This document shows, one piece after another, positions 41,509 through 54,200 of a stretch of DNA of 64,000 nt. The DNA comes from Phallusia mammillata (Eukaryota > Chordata > Ascidiacea > Phlebobranchia > Ascidiidae): positions 49,652 through 113,651 of the forward strand of contig QLIY01000031.1 in assembly GCA_003260075.1 (NCBI GenBank), read 5' to 3'. The notes below the pieces were generated by a model, which was given only the letters and a program-made list of their open reading frames with translations, did no database searches and was not told where the DNA came from. Positions within the stretch are counted from its first letter, which is position 1; each line of letters opens with the position of its first letter. A program made the translations under genes and the position numbers.

Positions 41509-44500
41509 GACATAGGGCCCAAATACGGGTTAGTCGAGACACAATCTCACCGTTGGAAAAGCAATATTTGCTCGAAAGAAACCGTACTAAATTGCGACAA
41601 CGTTGTGAAAATCTTAACAGGCAAGAGCGGTCGACTGTGCAATTGCTCAATGCATGCCATTGCATGGTGACAATGCGTTTGCCAGATGCTTTGGTAGTAA
41701 TGACCAGAAGGTGCCATTTTAATCGACAGTAGAGTGACGGAGGACTGGAATGTGCAGTTGTTGTTTTCGAGTGTTGCTTACATTGATCGATATCACCTGC
41801 AGGGCTGACCTAACCGTTACGCACCTTAATAGGCAATCACAACGTAGAAGTGTACTGTTTTTTTAGAAGAAGAAAAATCATATTTGGGGTCCTAGCAATT
41901 GGTTTTCGATATTTGCGTTCTGTCCAAGTTTAATTACCTCCAGGTAATTAGAAGACTGATTTGCTGCTCTTTATTAATTCCACAGTCAGTGCGTTATTTT
42001 ATGGTTGAAAAAAATATGTAAATCTCTTCTGATAAAGACAAAAAAATAAAAATAAAATTTAAGGTTTCGTTTACTTTATTTTTATTAACAGTGTTTCAAC
42101 AACTAAGATTTCATTACGCCAAATGCTCTACAATCTACATCACGCTTAATTTTGTAATATAAATTTGCTCAAAGTTGGAGCTTTAATAACTATAAGCCCA
42201 TAGTCAATTAAAAAATGGTGGTGACTGCCGTGCCAATTTTGGTTTTTAAATATATTCGCGTGCCAACCCTGGATATTTTTGTAAACACGGGATATTTTAC
42301 CGGGCAATTATTGGGCGCTTCCCTACGCATTCAAACCTTCATTACAATGTGTAGCCCAGCTGTTCACGCGAAGGCTACTATTGATACCCTTACCCCGTTT
42401 TCCAAGACGAAACAGAAGCTTGTATAATCTTGCTAACTTATTACCGATTCGCGCCAATTCCCAATATTCGGCCAATATGTCTAGAACCTTAGATGGAATC
42501 GCCAAGGAAAAATCTTATGTCAAATGCAAGTAAACTTGTTTGAGAAACTCAGAAAATAGACAAAAGTTGGTTGGGTGAGAAATCATAAAGTTTACCATTT
42601 GAATGCTGGAAAAAGCTCGAGTGCCATATTCAAATGCTCTGCGTGCCACATTTGACACGCCTGCCACGTGTTGGACACCCCTGATATACATGTTCAACAC
42701 ACAAAAAAGGCATTTCTCCAAAAGTTGAAATGCCGATATAATAACCAGTCAAACCGAATTTCGATAACATAACAACTAAATAAAGTTAAATTATTTCAAG
42801 TATTTTTGTTAACCATTGGTTAGACAAACGTTTCAAGTCTTCTCTTTCTATCCACGTGCCGATCTTGCATTAGACAAGCTTTTAGCTGATGAGCTTTCAA
42901 AGTGCGCTTAAACTGCGATTTAAGATGCCAAATTTAGATCAATGGAACGTTGCTGCAAGCGGATTGGGTTACGATTTCTACATTTCAATAAAGCCTAACG
43001 GGTAAATGGTCTTTTTCAGTTTCTTCAACAGTGCATGCATGGTGTTTTTTGAATGCAGTATGGATTAAAACACAATCGAAGTATCTATAAGAACACATTC
43101 TTGCAGTTTTTCTACAATTTTAAACAGCTTTACGATGCTACAAAAATACAAATGTTCAAATTGAATTATGAAGACGAAATAACAAAAATAGCGAATCAAG
43201 GCTAGGCCAGGCTCCAAATATTGTTAACTGGTAATATGTAAGTTAGCACATAATAGAAAAGACCAATCATTCAGCCATCAACTCAATAAGCTAGAATGTG
43301 AGTGTTACCATCTTTTAACCCATGGCTCGGATTGAACTCGAACAGTATCCATTTAACGAATACACGCTCTGAATTATCCAACACTCCAATTAATAGATTT
43401 CCAGTAGCTCACTACTGTATAAATAAAGCATATGATTGCATATATATTCTACAGGTCACAACAACCGTTGAAGGACTTGAAGCAAAATAATTTCCGGATA
43501 AAGTCGTTCAACAACAGGACACAAAACCTAATCCTTAGGAGTTATCAGAATGCAGGATAGAAATCGGCAAAAATTGGGGCAAGTTGCAGTCACTTCAAAG
43601 ATTCGTATCTGAGGTTGGTAATTAGGGAATGCATGGAATTACTAGCGCGGTAAAACCGACCCACAAATCCGCTTAGAATTATCGATTTTCGGTGAGACCA
43701 GAAGCGGGTCGGGTAATTTGTTGAAGGCGTTAACACGTTTAATAGGATTGTTAACACTTTTTTTAGCAAGGATACTCCACAACGAAGATATTGAAAAGCC
43801 AAACACATTATATCTTGTTGAAATAAATAATATGAAAAGCAAGAAAAAAAAAATATATATACTACCTTGTTAAACAAGTTGTCTGTAAAGTTAAAAGCTT
43901 ACACTGATATTGACAGCAAAGCTATTTAAACGTTAAGTTTGAAATCAAAACATGTTTAGCTATAGTCCAAAGTGTTTTACAAAACATTGTCGCTTTTATA
44001 TTTAAAAAAATACATGATACTTTTATTAACAAGTATTTTACTTTTGACGGGTTGTTTGCGTTAAAACACTAAAGTTATTAAATTTTACCATAAGTTTTCA
44101 AGCAAAAACATGTCATGTGTTTGAGAGTTAAGACTGTACTAGAGGTTCAGGGTAGAACAAAAAGACCGGTTTCAAACAGCAGCGTACAATGAAGGGTTGA
44201 CTGCAAAATGCAAAGCGTCCAGACTGAATGGAAATCACATTGACACCACATTAGTGCCGACTCAATGCCATTGGAGGACGTAGACCTGAAAGTCGTTTGG
44301 CAGTTCAATTTGATCAGCAGAAGTATTTCAACAGTTCATCCACTACAAGGGCTATACTGGCATAACCTTTTGCTGTCTCTGTGTGTTTTTTTAACACCGT
44401 ACACTTCACACATACATTTCTTCCATAACATTTTTTGGTGTGTAATATAATACAAGTGTTTAGGAACAATGTCAAGTCTTGTTTCAATGCAAGACACGGA

Positions 44501-45417
44501 AGCAGAAAAACTACGCCATGACTTTTGTAATCAAAATTTGTTCATAAAGACCTGAGAATTTGATTTGTGATTTGTAAATAAATAACTTTGTCTGAGTTCC
44601 AGCATACTCTATTGGTATCATCAGTGGTAACAACTTTCGTATTAAGTTTAGTATAGTCATTTTAAAAAGAGAAACTTTGCACGGCTAAAAATGCCCGATA
44701 AAATGTCTACATCGCAATGTATTCATTATACACAGCACTTTGGCATTTTCGTATCGGATTCAACTTTTTAACGCATATGCCTTGTGTTTTTAATTTGAAC
44801 CACATCGGTGTGCATTAAATTGAGTTATTCGGCGATTTTCGCTTGGGACTCATCAATGACCTACTTTGCCACACCGACGTTTCGCCCTATATGAAGATAC
44901 CATTAGCAAATCACTACACGATTGACCCTGTGAGACATGCTGTGACAAATGGAAAAACCAATCAACCCTATACACGTTGAAGTTCTGTGCGGTACATTGG
45001 ATGTATCAGAACGCCTTTAAGAACAGATCGATATACGCACAACGAAACAATTCAAAAGGAGGCAAACAATTACTGATTGAAACTGTTAACTTTCGTTTAA
45101 AAAAAAATGGCCTCGTACTATCAGGAAAAGTATTTTTTTAATACTTGGAACACTACACATCGCTCGGTGAAAAACAAAAATATGGTAGATCGTGCATAAG
45201 AGTGAATACATTGTCATATTGGAATGGTTACAAAAAGCGTATTTGCTACATGTAAGGCCCTTGCAGTTTCGTTTTTAACAAGCTTCCTAAAAATGTAGCT
45301 TTAACGTGTGCAAGGTGCTCAAATTTGAACATTATGCATAATTATGCAAAAACATAGCTAGGATAGGTCTTTCGGTCATTTCTTGGTCAAAGGAAACTTA
45401 AAAATACATGTACGTAC

Positions 45418-45504
45418 CAGGTAGCGACGAAAATCCATCTACTAAAATCCATTTGAGGTAACGCTCGATGACTGCCGGATAGGTTTTTTTACGTCCTGCC
45501 GTTT
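45418..45504 (-). CDS. Candidate internal exon of an unidentified minus-strand gene
   Basis: 87 bp between acceptor TTTACAAG and donor GTACGT, reading ETAGRKKTYPAVIERYLKWI then LVDGFSSLP with the first codon split. Entry phase 1 matches the exit phase of the candidate exon at 47665-47815. The peptide looks like folded protein, but I do not recognise it. Support is splice geometry and composition only. Confidence 0.4.
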
Positions 45505-47144
45505 CTTGTAAATTCCAAATAAGTCCTCACTCAAAATGAGTGGATGGTCGGTAACAAACACAAAAAAATAAGCCTCGGCGTTTACTAGACGAACCCTTGG
45601 ATATAAAACTGTTAAAATCACGTTTTTACAAACTTCAAACAGTACATAAAACAACAATTGGCCTATTCATCTCAAAATCTGCTTTTAGGACAGTAACTCG
45701 CAAACACTCACAAAGCCTGGTAGACTCAAAATTATTTAAAATCCCCAATACTCGAGTAGTAAAAATCTGTTTCGTACCCTTGCTGGGCCCACTAGCAGTT
45801 TATTCGCTTGCAGCTGTTTCTCCTGGCACGCTGCTCATTATTTCGAGTGCCGGTTGGTTTAGCATTAGCAAGCGGGATCAATACGAATGAAAGCAATCCA
45901 CTGTCCCAGCGCAGCACCTAATCGCAAAACCGATAAAACTAATCAGATGCTTGTCTGTAAATGGTGCCCGGCTTTGGCCAATCTAGCAATTTCGACGAGA
46001 AGTCTAAATAATGATTTGGCGAATAAGCTGCTAATGCCGGCTGCGGTGTTTTAAACATAGAAAATGCATTTCCTTGAGGTAGACCCCAATCTGCTTCACA
46101 GGGGTCTTTGATCTCACGTGTTCAACTAAATCATGTGAATAGGATATACAAGTCGTATACCTCAGTATTTTCTTGCTAAAACACCTTTATACATAATATA
46201 ATTTTATCTGTTACCCGCTCAATTCCGTACCTTCTTTCGGCCATCCTCTCATAAGAGTTAGGCCTGCTAATTTACAACTATTTCTTACATTGCTATGGTC
46301 ATAGTCTTATAGATAAGGAAAAGTCTTATAGATAAGTTCTGCGTGACTTAAGTTCAATATTGTCAGCAACTTAGCTCTAACAAACGCGTCTCAACACAGA
46401 TACCTGACGACAGAAGCTCTGTATGCAAGATTGATCTGTAGAAGAGCGTTTTGCCTGCGACCTAATCGCTATGGTATAGACATGTCGACCTAACGTGAAA
46501 ATTTTACATACGTATCGAATACCAACATCTAACCATTTACTGCGAATGCATTGTTTAGATATTTTTCAGGTGATTGTTACAAATATATCTCGCTTAATTG
46601 AGGCAGCTCATATACGGCTTAAGTCCTATTAAAATTATTGCGTTGACAGAATTACTATAATTATTACTGAAACTAAATACTTTATTGAAACAAACTCCAA
46701 TGCATTTTTACTGTGTCACTAAAGTGCAAAGTTTTCTACATATTTTGATAACTTTATACATCTACACTCCAAATAATATTAAAAACGTCAGGCATTTCCC
46801 ATATCAAAGGCCTGCATACATTTCTTACTACCTCACAACAGATTAAAGATTCCATCAGTAAAAGCCCTCAAGTATCGGAGATAAAATGGAAACTAGCTCA
46901 TCGATTCGATCGGTCGTCCTTCTGTTGCGTTCTGCTAACGCGTTGCTCATTACTGCTCGATACCGTTGCCAGATAAAAGGCGTCTTAATTATGACATAGG
47001 AGCGCCCACTGGCGGAACATATTTTAGGTTTGTCGTTTGTGTGTGTTTATAAGACGAACGCAACAAACACCGCGTGAAGAGCACTTTTAAAATGCTAAAA
47101 ATTAAGCAAGATACAAAACAAACTTTGGTCCACTGATTTTTTTG

Positions 47145-47355
47145 TTTGGTAAAATACACTGCTTTTCGTATCTAAAGCACAAGAGCCTCATCGCGTATGT
47201 AAAAGTAACATTGTCAAAACTTGCTGTTTCTGCGTCAGAGTTGTTAACAGGCCGAAAACAAGGCCCGAACTTGAATCGCTTTGAGAAGCCCGTTTAGCCC
47301 CGAAAGTTTGAAGCCTATACATTGAAGCATCAGGAAACACCAAGACAACAAACGC
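47145..47355. repeat. Dispersed GCCCGA-rich repeat, copy 1
   Basis: Shares order of blocks with 61060-61315: AAAATACAC, TTGTCAAAA, GTTTCTGC, GAGTTGTTAACAGGCC, AGCCCGTTTA, CCCGAAAGTTTGA, AGGCC/AAGCCTATAC and CATCAGGAAA. Function not known. Confidence 0.65.
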
Positions 47356-47664
47356 AATAGACAATTGGTCTTAAACACGGCGTTTTGGGGCAGTTCGGCA
47401 TTAGGTCAGGACCGAGAATGTAAAGTCAGGGCGGAATCAAGCCCAAGCCCGAACCCGGCCCGACTTAAAACTCTGCTCTGCGTTATAACATTAGTTCACA
47501 AAAAGTATGTTGATAAAACTAAGACTTCCTTGAAAAGGGTTAAAGCAAAAATAAAACAACAATAAGGAGGTTAAAAGGCCGACATTGCATCTTCCTGGAT
47601 TTAGCTACAAACATTCATGTTTTCAAGTGGTTTACCTACAAAATAACAAGTTATATTCACTTAC

Positions 47665-47815
47665 CAAGAAGTTTCAGCAGGTCGTTGGACAAAACTTTAT
47701 GGCAGATCGTTTTTCCTTTGTACAATGCATTTTCATTCTCTTTTGCGAGTCTCTCCTCTGCTTCCAGGATTTGATACATAACAGCACCTTTCTCTATCAA
47801 ATTTCTTTTTGAAAG
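47665..47815 (-). CDS. Candidate exon of an unidentified minus-strand gene
   Basis: Ends at a strong donor GTAAGTGA after a 50-codon frame containing GAVMYQILEAEERLAKENEN, then ALYKGKTICHKVLSNDLLKL. The frame is helical, charged and rich in Glu/Leu. The left codons could begin at the acceptor (ACTAG at 47817) or at the internal ATG. The gene would diverge from TBC1D25, whose first exon is at 49052. A short upstream piece reading LLQILEKNNALKLCKK before a GTAATG donor (about 48787-48832) may belong too, but its acceptor is poor. Function unknown. Confidence 0.5.
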
Positions 47816-49051
47816 CTAGTGCAACCTGTTTTATCTATGACTAAATCTAACCTTAACAGGAAAAGTTAAAAAAACCAGTGTAAAGTTTTACTATCATTTT
47901 AGCTGCTTTTCAACCTGATTGTGTGTATTTCTGTGTCACAAAAACTGATTGCTGCACTTCATTCCATTTTTAAAAACGAATATTCTTTTGAAACCATTGT
48001 TTTGTTATAATTTTAACAAACAGAACCAATAGGTGTCGGTATTTAGAATGACTGCTATTCCGACACCTTGTACTGCACTGCGCCAAGTTTCTGTGTCTAC
48101 TTGCGCGTGTAGAGAGAAGGTTCACCAACCAACCGAACAAAATGTACGAATCTGACAACTGACAAATTGATTGGATGCAAGACAACATTAGCTAAAGCCT
48201 CAAACCGTTTTTGTTTTGGATGAGACTAATTAAAAAATACACAATATCCAGCATATTTTCTTTAACTGTCTTGGGTATGTCTAATAAAAACTGTTTTCTT
48301 TTCATTACATTTCATCGCTGTTACAGCAAGATTGTCAAAAAACATTTTTTTTTGCAAAACAATCTTAAGCCTATAATAAATCTGCCGGTCAGCAAAGTAA
48401 CCAAACACTACTTAACAAGCATCAATCATGTATACAAATGTTCTATCACACTTTACGCTAACAGCTGTCGTCGCCTTACATGGCGAATCTGGGTTATTAA
48501 TCTGTGCTAATCAGTTTGCATTTTTACTGCAATTTCTGTTGCACTTTTACGGTAACATTATTTGCAAATTGATGTGCTACTTATTTTTATTTACTTTGCA
48601 TCAGTGAAAAAATGCAACTGTTTCAAGTTTGAAACAATGGAAAAATTCTAGAATACATATTCTTTATTTGAAACAATCCTTTGAATCTTAAACGAAACCA
48701 ACAAAAATGTGAGTGCTTAAATGTAATTTTTGGATAAACCGCCTCAATTTTATTTACAAATTAACAATTTTGTTTATCCATTACCTTCTTGCATAATTTG
48801 AGCGCATTATTTTTTTCCAGAATTTGCAGCAACCCTCAGATGGTTCTGTAAAAGTGGTTGCCGATTTTTCGACATGGTTCATTAGTTTCAATTTTTATTG
48901 TGTATTTTGTTGCCGCGTTTACATATTTCAAGGTTGCAATCATACTGTTTTGATTTATTGCAGCCTACTTACCTTAATGTTATGTTGTATTATACATGTT
49001 TTGTTTGTGTGTTATTTTGAAGAACCGCGTTCTAATTTCTAAATTGTGAGC

Positions 49052-49108
49052 ATGTTCAAAGTGACTCGTTCAAGTGATATTAAAGATGTCATTCATATAA
49101 AAGTTAAG
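49052..49108 (+). CDS. TBC1D25: TBC1D25 exon 1 (start codon)
   Basis: Begins MFKVTRSSDIKDVIHIKVK and ends at GTAGGA. The next exon continues with KFAGYFNPESKSFAVDP, matching the vertebrate KKCESFLPPEFRSFAVDP. The upstream base string lacks an in-frame longer start. The start is chosen because the vertebrate PB1-like domain begins at the same distance. Confidence 0.85.
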
Positions 49109-51194
49109 GTAGGATTCTGGTCTTGTGATACTTTGTGTTAGTTACTTTAACCCTTATTTTTTGGTATTTTATTTGTTGAACACTTTTTTAAAGGAATGAT
49201 TTTAGCCTAAAATTTATTTTTTCTTTGTAATGTTAAATATTTTTAACTGAGTGACATGAGGTGGGCAAACCTCTTTAAAATAACAAATTTGTATTAAACT
49301 GGTTTTGAAGTGAAAAATTAAAAATACTTTTTTGTTTCAGAAATTCGCTGGCTATTTTAATCCGGAGAGCAAAAGCTTCGCTGTTGATCCTCATTTAACC
49401 ACATTTGATGACTTGCAGAAGATCTTAGTGGAAGCTTTTAATCTTAATGGGTAATAACTCAATTTACTGTGATGTAGAGTTCCTTCTTAAAATTCTCGAG
49501 AAATCTTGGAAAAATGTAGTCTCCAAATGAATAAACATTTCTTGTGAGAAGTTATGTCACGTATTACAAAAACAATGTTATTGCGGCACCCCTTACTATG
49601 TTTTTTCTGTTTCATCTCACTTTTAAAGTGCACTGGAACATTTCTGTTTTTCTTTACTTTAGAAACAGGGATTTTTAATGTGTAATGCCGTTTGAACTTT
49701 CTCCTTCGTCAAGGACCAGTAGTCATGCCTGGTTATGTTACATTTATTACAAAAAGTGCTCATTGTTCACTACAGAAAGAAAAGTAAAATCCTAACTCTA
49801 CTGTGATATTAAAAGATGCGTTCAACAAAAAATAATTTTTAATTGTTTTTGTGTGAAATTTGTAATATTCAATCAACTCAACCAACCTTTTGTGTTTTTA
49901 GACCATTTCATATCACTTACTTATGCCGAGATGATGTTGGAGAAAATGTTTTTCTGTCAATGCTCACTGATTGGGATTTGGATGCAGCCTTTATGACCTC
50001 TTCTGATCCTCATTTGAGGCTTAAGGTTACAAACACATTTCAAAGTATTTTTGTGTTAGCCAGACACACAGTTGTTTTTGCTATTTTCAAATATATTGCT
50101 ATGGTATAAGTTAGGTTATGGTCATTTAGCCTGTTAAAAAACACATATGTAGTGCTATGATTGGAGCCAGAAATAGCTGTGCAATGTTGAAACATAAAAG
50201 AGCAAAAAAATGCTATTTTCAAATATATTGCTTGTGGTATGAGTTGAGTTAAGTTTATTTTGCTTGTTGAAAAAACACAATAGCATTACAATTGCACCAA
50301 GCTGGAAGTAGCTATGCAATGTTGAACTATGGAGTGCAAAATGGTAGATTGTACTAAAATAGAAGGGTACTATATTTCCATAGCTTGATGCTGAACCTTA
50401 CAAAGATGGACTAATGTCTAAAATGAAGGATTATGAGTCCCCTGATTCATCAAAGATGTTTTCTAATGCGCAACTGATGAAAAACATTTTACAACCAATG
50501 TCTGACAGGTAATTTTTCACTTTTGTTTTCCGTTTTTTCGTTTATTACACAAATATACATTATAGAGAAGAAATAAGCCATAGTGCAAACAATTTAGAAT
50601 TTTGTCAAAAAATATTTATATTAAAACTGCAATTAACATATGATCTCAAACCACATTGTTTTTCTTCAGTGTGAATCAAATCCTTGCTCTTCCTAATGTA
50701 CAAAAGCCGTGGATGTCATCTCTTGGGAATGCATTTAGCAAACTCACAGTGGGTTTAGGATATCCTAACTCGAATCAGACTGGTGATGAACAGGCTTTCT
50801 TTCCTTCGAAAGCCCCACTAGGTAAATTTTTGTACAAACTTGCTTTGTATCCATAGGTTTCAAGTGCTGTGGTGTAATGTTATTGACTGGTAATTTTTTT
50901 TTAAATGTTGGAGAAATTGTATTCTGATTTGGTTCTACCCACAACAACAACGAGATTGTATAAAAAACAATCAGCTAAAAATTGTTGATGGAAGGTTTCT
51001 TTTCTCTACAACAGGGGTCCGCAACATTTTGAACTTCGCTTGCAGTTTTAAAATTTTGATGAAAGTTTATGTTTATCATTTTTTTGTTTTGCCAGTTGAT
51101 TTAAACCAGGGGTGTGCAACCTTTTTCGTCGGTGGGCCATATAACCAATTTCGGACATCAAGCGAGGGCCATACATTTTTTTTCATGTACCGTA

Positions 51195-51241
<47 letters not shown>

Positions 51242-54200
51242 TTAAAATGTTAGGTACAAGTAAGTTTCGTCGCAACACTGCCTTTCACAGCATAGTATTG
51301 TTTACTAGACTAAGAGGTTTATTACGTCATATTCGGTATAGATACGCAACAAGCATCCGTGCGAATAGAAGACTGTACGTCTGGGTGAATTAAGTTCCAT
51401 GCGCTGGTTTAGCTTATTCTTGTTACGCAACTTAGGAAACTCCGAAACCTAGCGCGGACTTTTTTCTAAATGTGCATTTTTACTTGCTCTAAATCAAAGT
51501 GTTGTTGAGGGCCACACTAAACGGCTTGGCGGGCCGGATTGTGGACCGCGGGCCGGGGGTTGCACACCCCTGATTTAAACAGTAGTTGGAAAGCAGGTAC
51601 ATTCATATTTGTAGGAAAACAGGTACATTAATATTTGCTATTAGATAATATATATAACTCACAATCTAGACTTCTGAAATATATAGGCGGAGATCACTGG
51701 CATGCCATAAATAACATTGGGTGCCTTGGCCTGCATGCCAGGGGCTGCAAACTCCTATTTTAAAAAAATAATTTTTTATCTTGTTTCTTAACTTCAAGTT
51801 TTTTCCCAAGCATTGATTATACCTTCATATTGTGAAAATGTCCAGTTTCTGGCTGAACAAACCATTGTTGTTTTTGACAAATGACTTAATATTGTTTTAT
51901 TTTAGATGATGTAGAGTTTAGGACTTATCTAGATGAAAATGGACGACTAAAAAGACCAGAGGAACTTAGATTGAGAGTTTACCATGGTGGTGTAGTTCCA
52001 GCATTAAGAAAAGTTGTGTGGAGATTACTTCTTAATATTTTTCCATCCAATTTGACTGGTGAAGAGAGAATGTCCTACATGAAACGAAAAACAGGTGAGA
52101 AATGGTCACATGCTAATTCATTTTGATTTCTGGAAGTGGTGGTGTCAAAATATTGCTACTTAACCATTATTGTGTTATTTATGTTACATAATGCACAGAA
52201 TATTCACATTAATAAGACTAACTTTTCTCCCACTTGTCAACCATTAAAAGTGTTTTTGTGTAAAAGTGCCCTTTATTTAGAATAGAGCAATAAAACCTCC
52301 TTACATTAAGCGTGTAATTATTGTGTGCATAGTTGTATGTTTTGTACATACTAATTTATCTTCCATGTGCAAATTCCAATGCACATGAAAGTATAAACAT
52401 GCCAATTAAGTGTGCAAAGATTGCATGCAATTATTCTTGCTTGCTGCATTCATCCGTATACTGGATTGTTCGGGGCTAAATTTGGAATGAAATGACTTTT
52501 ACAATGCTACATAAATATATTTCATGTAAGGTTAGCTTTACTGCACTGGTGTACACAGGTCCATGACTTGCTTTTGGGCACTCCAAAACACACTGCTGTT
52601 GTGTAAACAACATTGTTTTGTGTTCAACAAACTTTCTTTGGTCAAGGAAGCTTTGTGCAGTAAATCATGTACTTTAAAGCTGTCTGACATAAAAGGATTG
52701 GTTGACTTAACATGCATGACCCATATTACAATATATAGCTGGGCATTTTTTCACAAATCTAAAAACTGACATGTCAAATATGCATCAATTTATTAATTAA
52801 GCTTTTGATTTAGTGTAGCAGGATTTGGTACACTTGGATTTAAAGTTGCAATCATAGTAAATTTAAACCAAGTAAATCAACTCCCCAATGAAAAGCACTA
52901 AACCAGCATTTAAGCATAATTTTATGACATTTCTTTGCAATGTCTAGCATTAGACATTAAACCTGTCTTTTTAACAGAACAATATCAGCAGCTAAGAGCT
53001 ACATGGCAAGCAAGGGCTGATGATGAACATGTGAAATATATTTCGAACATGGTATGGAAAGACGTTCTCAGGACAGACAGGTATGATAGGTCAATGGGGA
53101 TGATGTCATGTAGTGTTTATACCAAACGCCACCCAGCTGTAGTACTGCAGTAATAACAGTTCTGCTTGGAAGAAGGATATAATGCTATTTGTTGTACCTC
53201 ATAGCCAGTGTCTATAGGTAAAATTGGGAAACAATCAAATGTAGTCTTAAAATGCCTAACAAGGTAAAGCTAAAACATGCTAAAATTTACAACAAATATA
53301 TTTATGTCTATTTTATGTCTATTTTTTTAAAAGGCGTCGTTAGTCAAATAGTTAACCAAAATTCTTATGAAAACTTGCCTAAAAACACATGCCAAAGTCA
53401 ATGTGGAAAGTAACTCAATTGGGTGGCAAAAGTGCCCCACTGGCCAGACTGCTGGCTGTGCGAAAAATCTGTTGGAGATAGCAATACCCAACTGCAAATG
53501 TATGCTAAATTTAAATTATAAATTTGCATCAAATATATGCCTGACTTAAAATGGAAAATTTACCTGAAAGGAAATTTGATAACCAAATGCATAGCGTATT
53601 CCTAAAGTCATTGGCATTACATCAATTTATTTACACTACAAATGTCATTTTTTCAGGTCTCACCCTTTCTTTGAAGGCCATGATGACAACCCAAACACAA
53701 TCTGTCTACTTAACATTTTGACAACTTTTTCTCTTACCCACCCTAAAGTGTCTTATTGTCAAGGTTAGGTGACCATTGTTTGTACTGCTTGTTCAACTGT
53801 GTGCTGGATTCAATAGGAATTATGTTTCTTGGGTGTTGCGCGGTAGAAATTGTGACCCAGTGGTTAGACTTTTTATGTCAACAAGCGTTTAATCACTTGA
53901 AAACACTTTACTGTACAAACAGTATGCCTGAGTAGGAAGCTTGGAATACTGTGCACTGTAATCAGTATTAAACTCAAATTTGTTTTAGACATGCCCACTT
54001 AGAAAATTTACAGTTTTAAAACAACAAATATTGATTTAAAACTTTAAAAATTAAAACAATGATTTTATTTCATTTAAAACTGTTAAAAACATAATGTTTG
54101 GATTGTTAAAACATCATGTTTTACTCAAATATATTGACTTGGCTCATTTTTATGATAGTTTATATATTTGCCTTTTACACTGCTTGTATTAAAGATTGTA

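Larger units (their letters stand above)
36966..45417. other. No recognised gene
   Basis: AT-rich, with the CRE pair at 37.1 kb, a C run, a minisatellite, a two-unit repeat at 40.4 kb and a SINE at 41.4 kb. An hAT-like right end (TTGGACACCCCTGATATAC, about 42673) is visible without its partner. Confidence 0.6.

Noticed and set aside
43590-43877. 95-codon minus-strand frame
   Set aside because: Phe/Leu/Ser-rich translation of AT-rich DNA with no splice sites or family resemblance.
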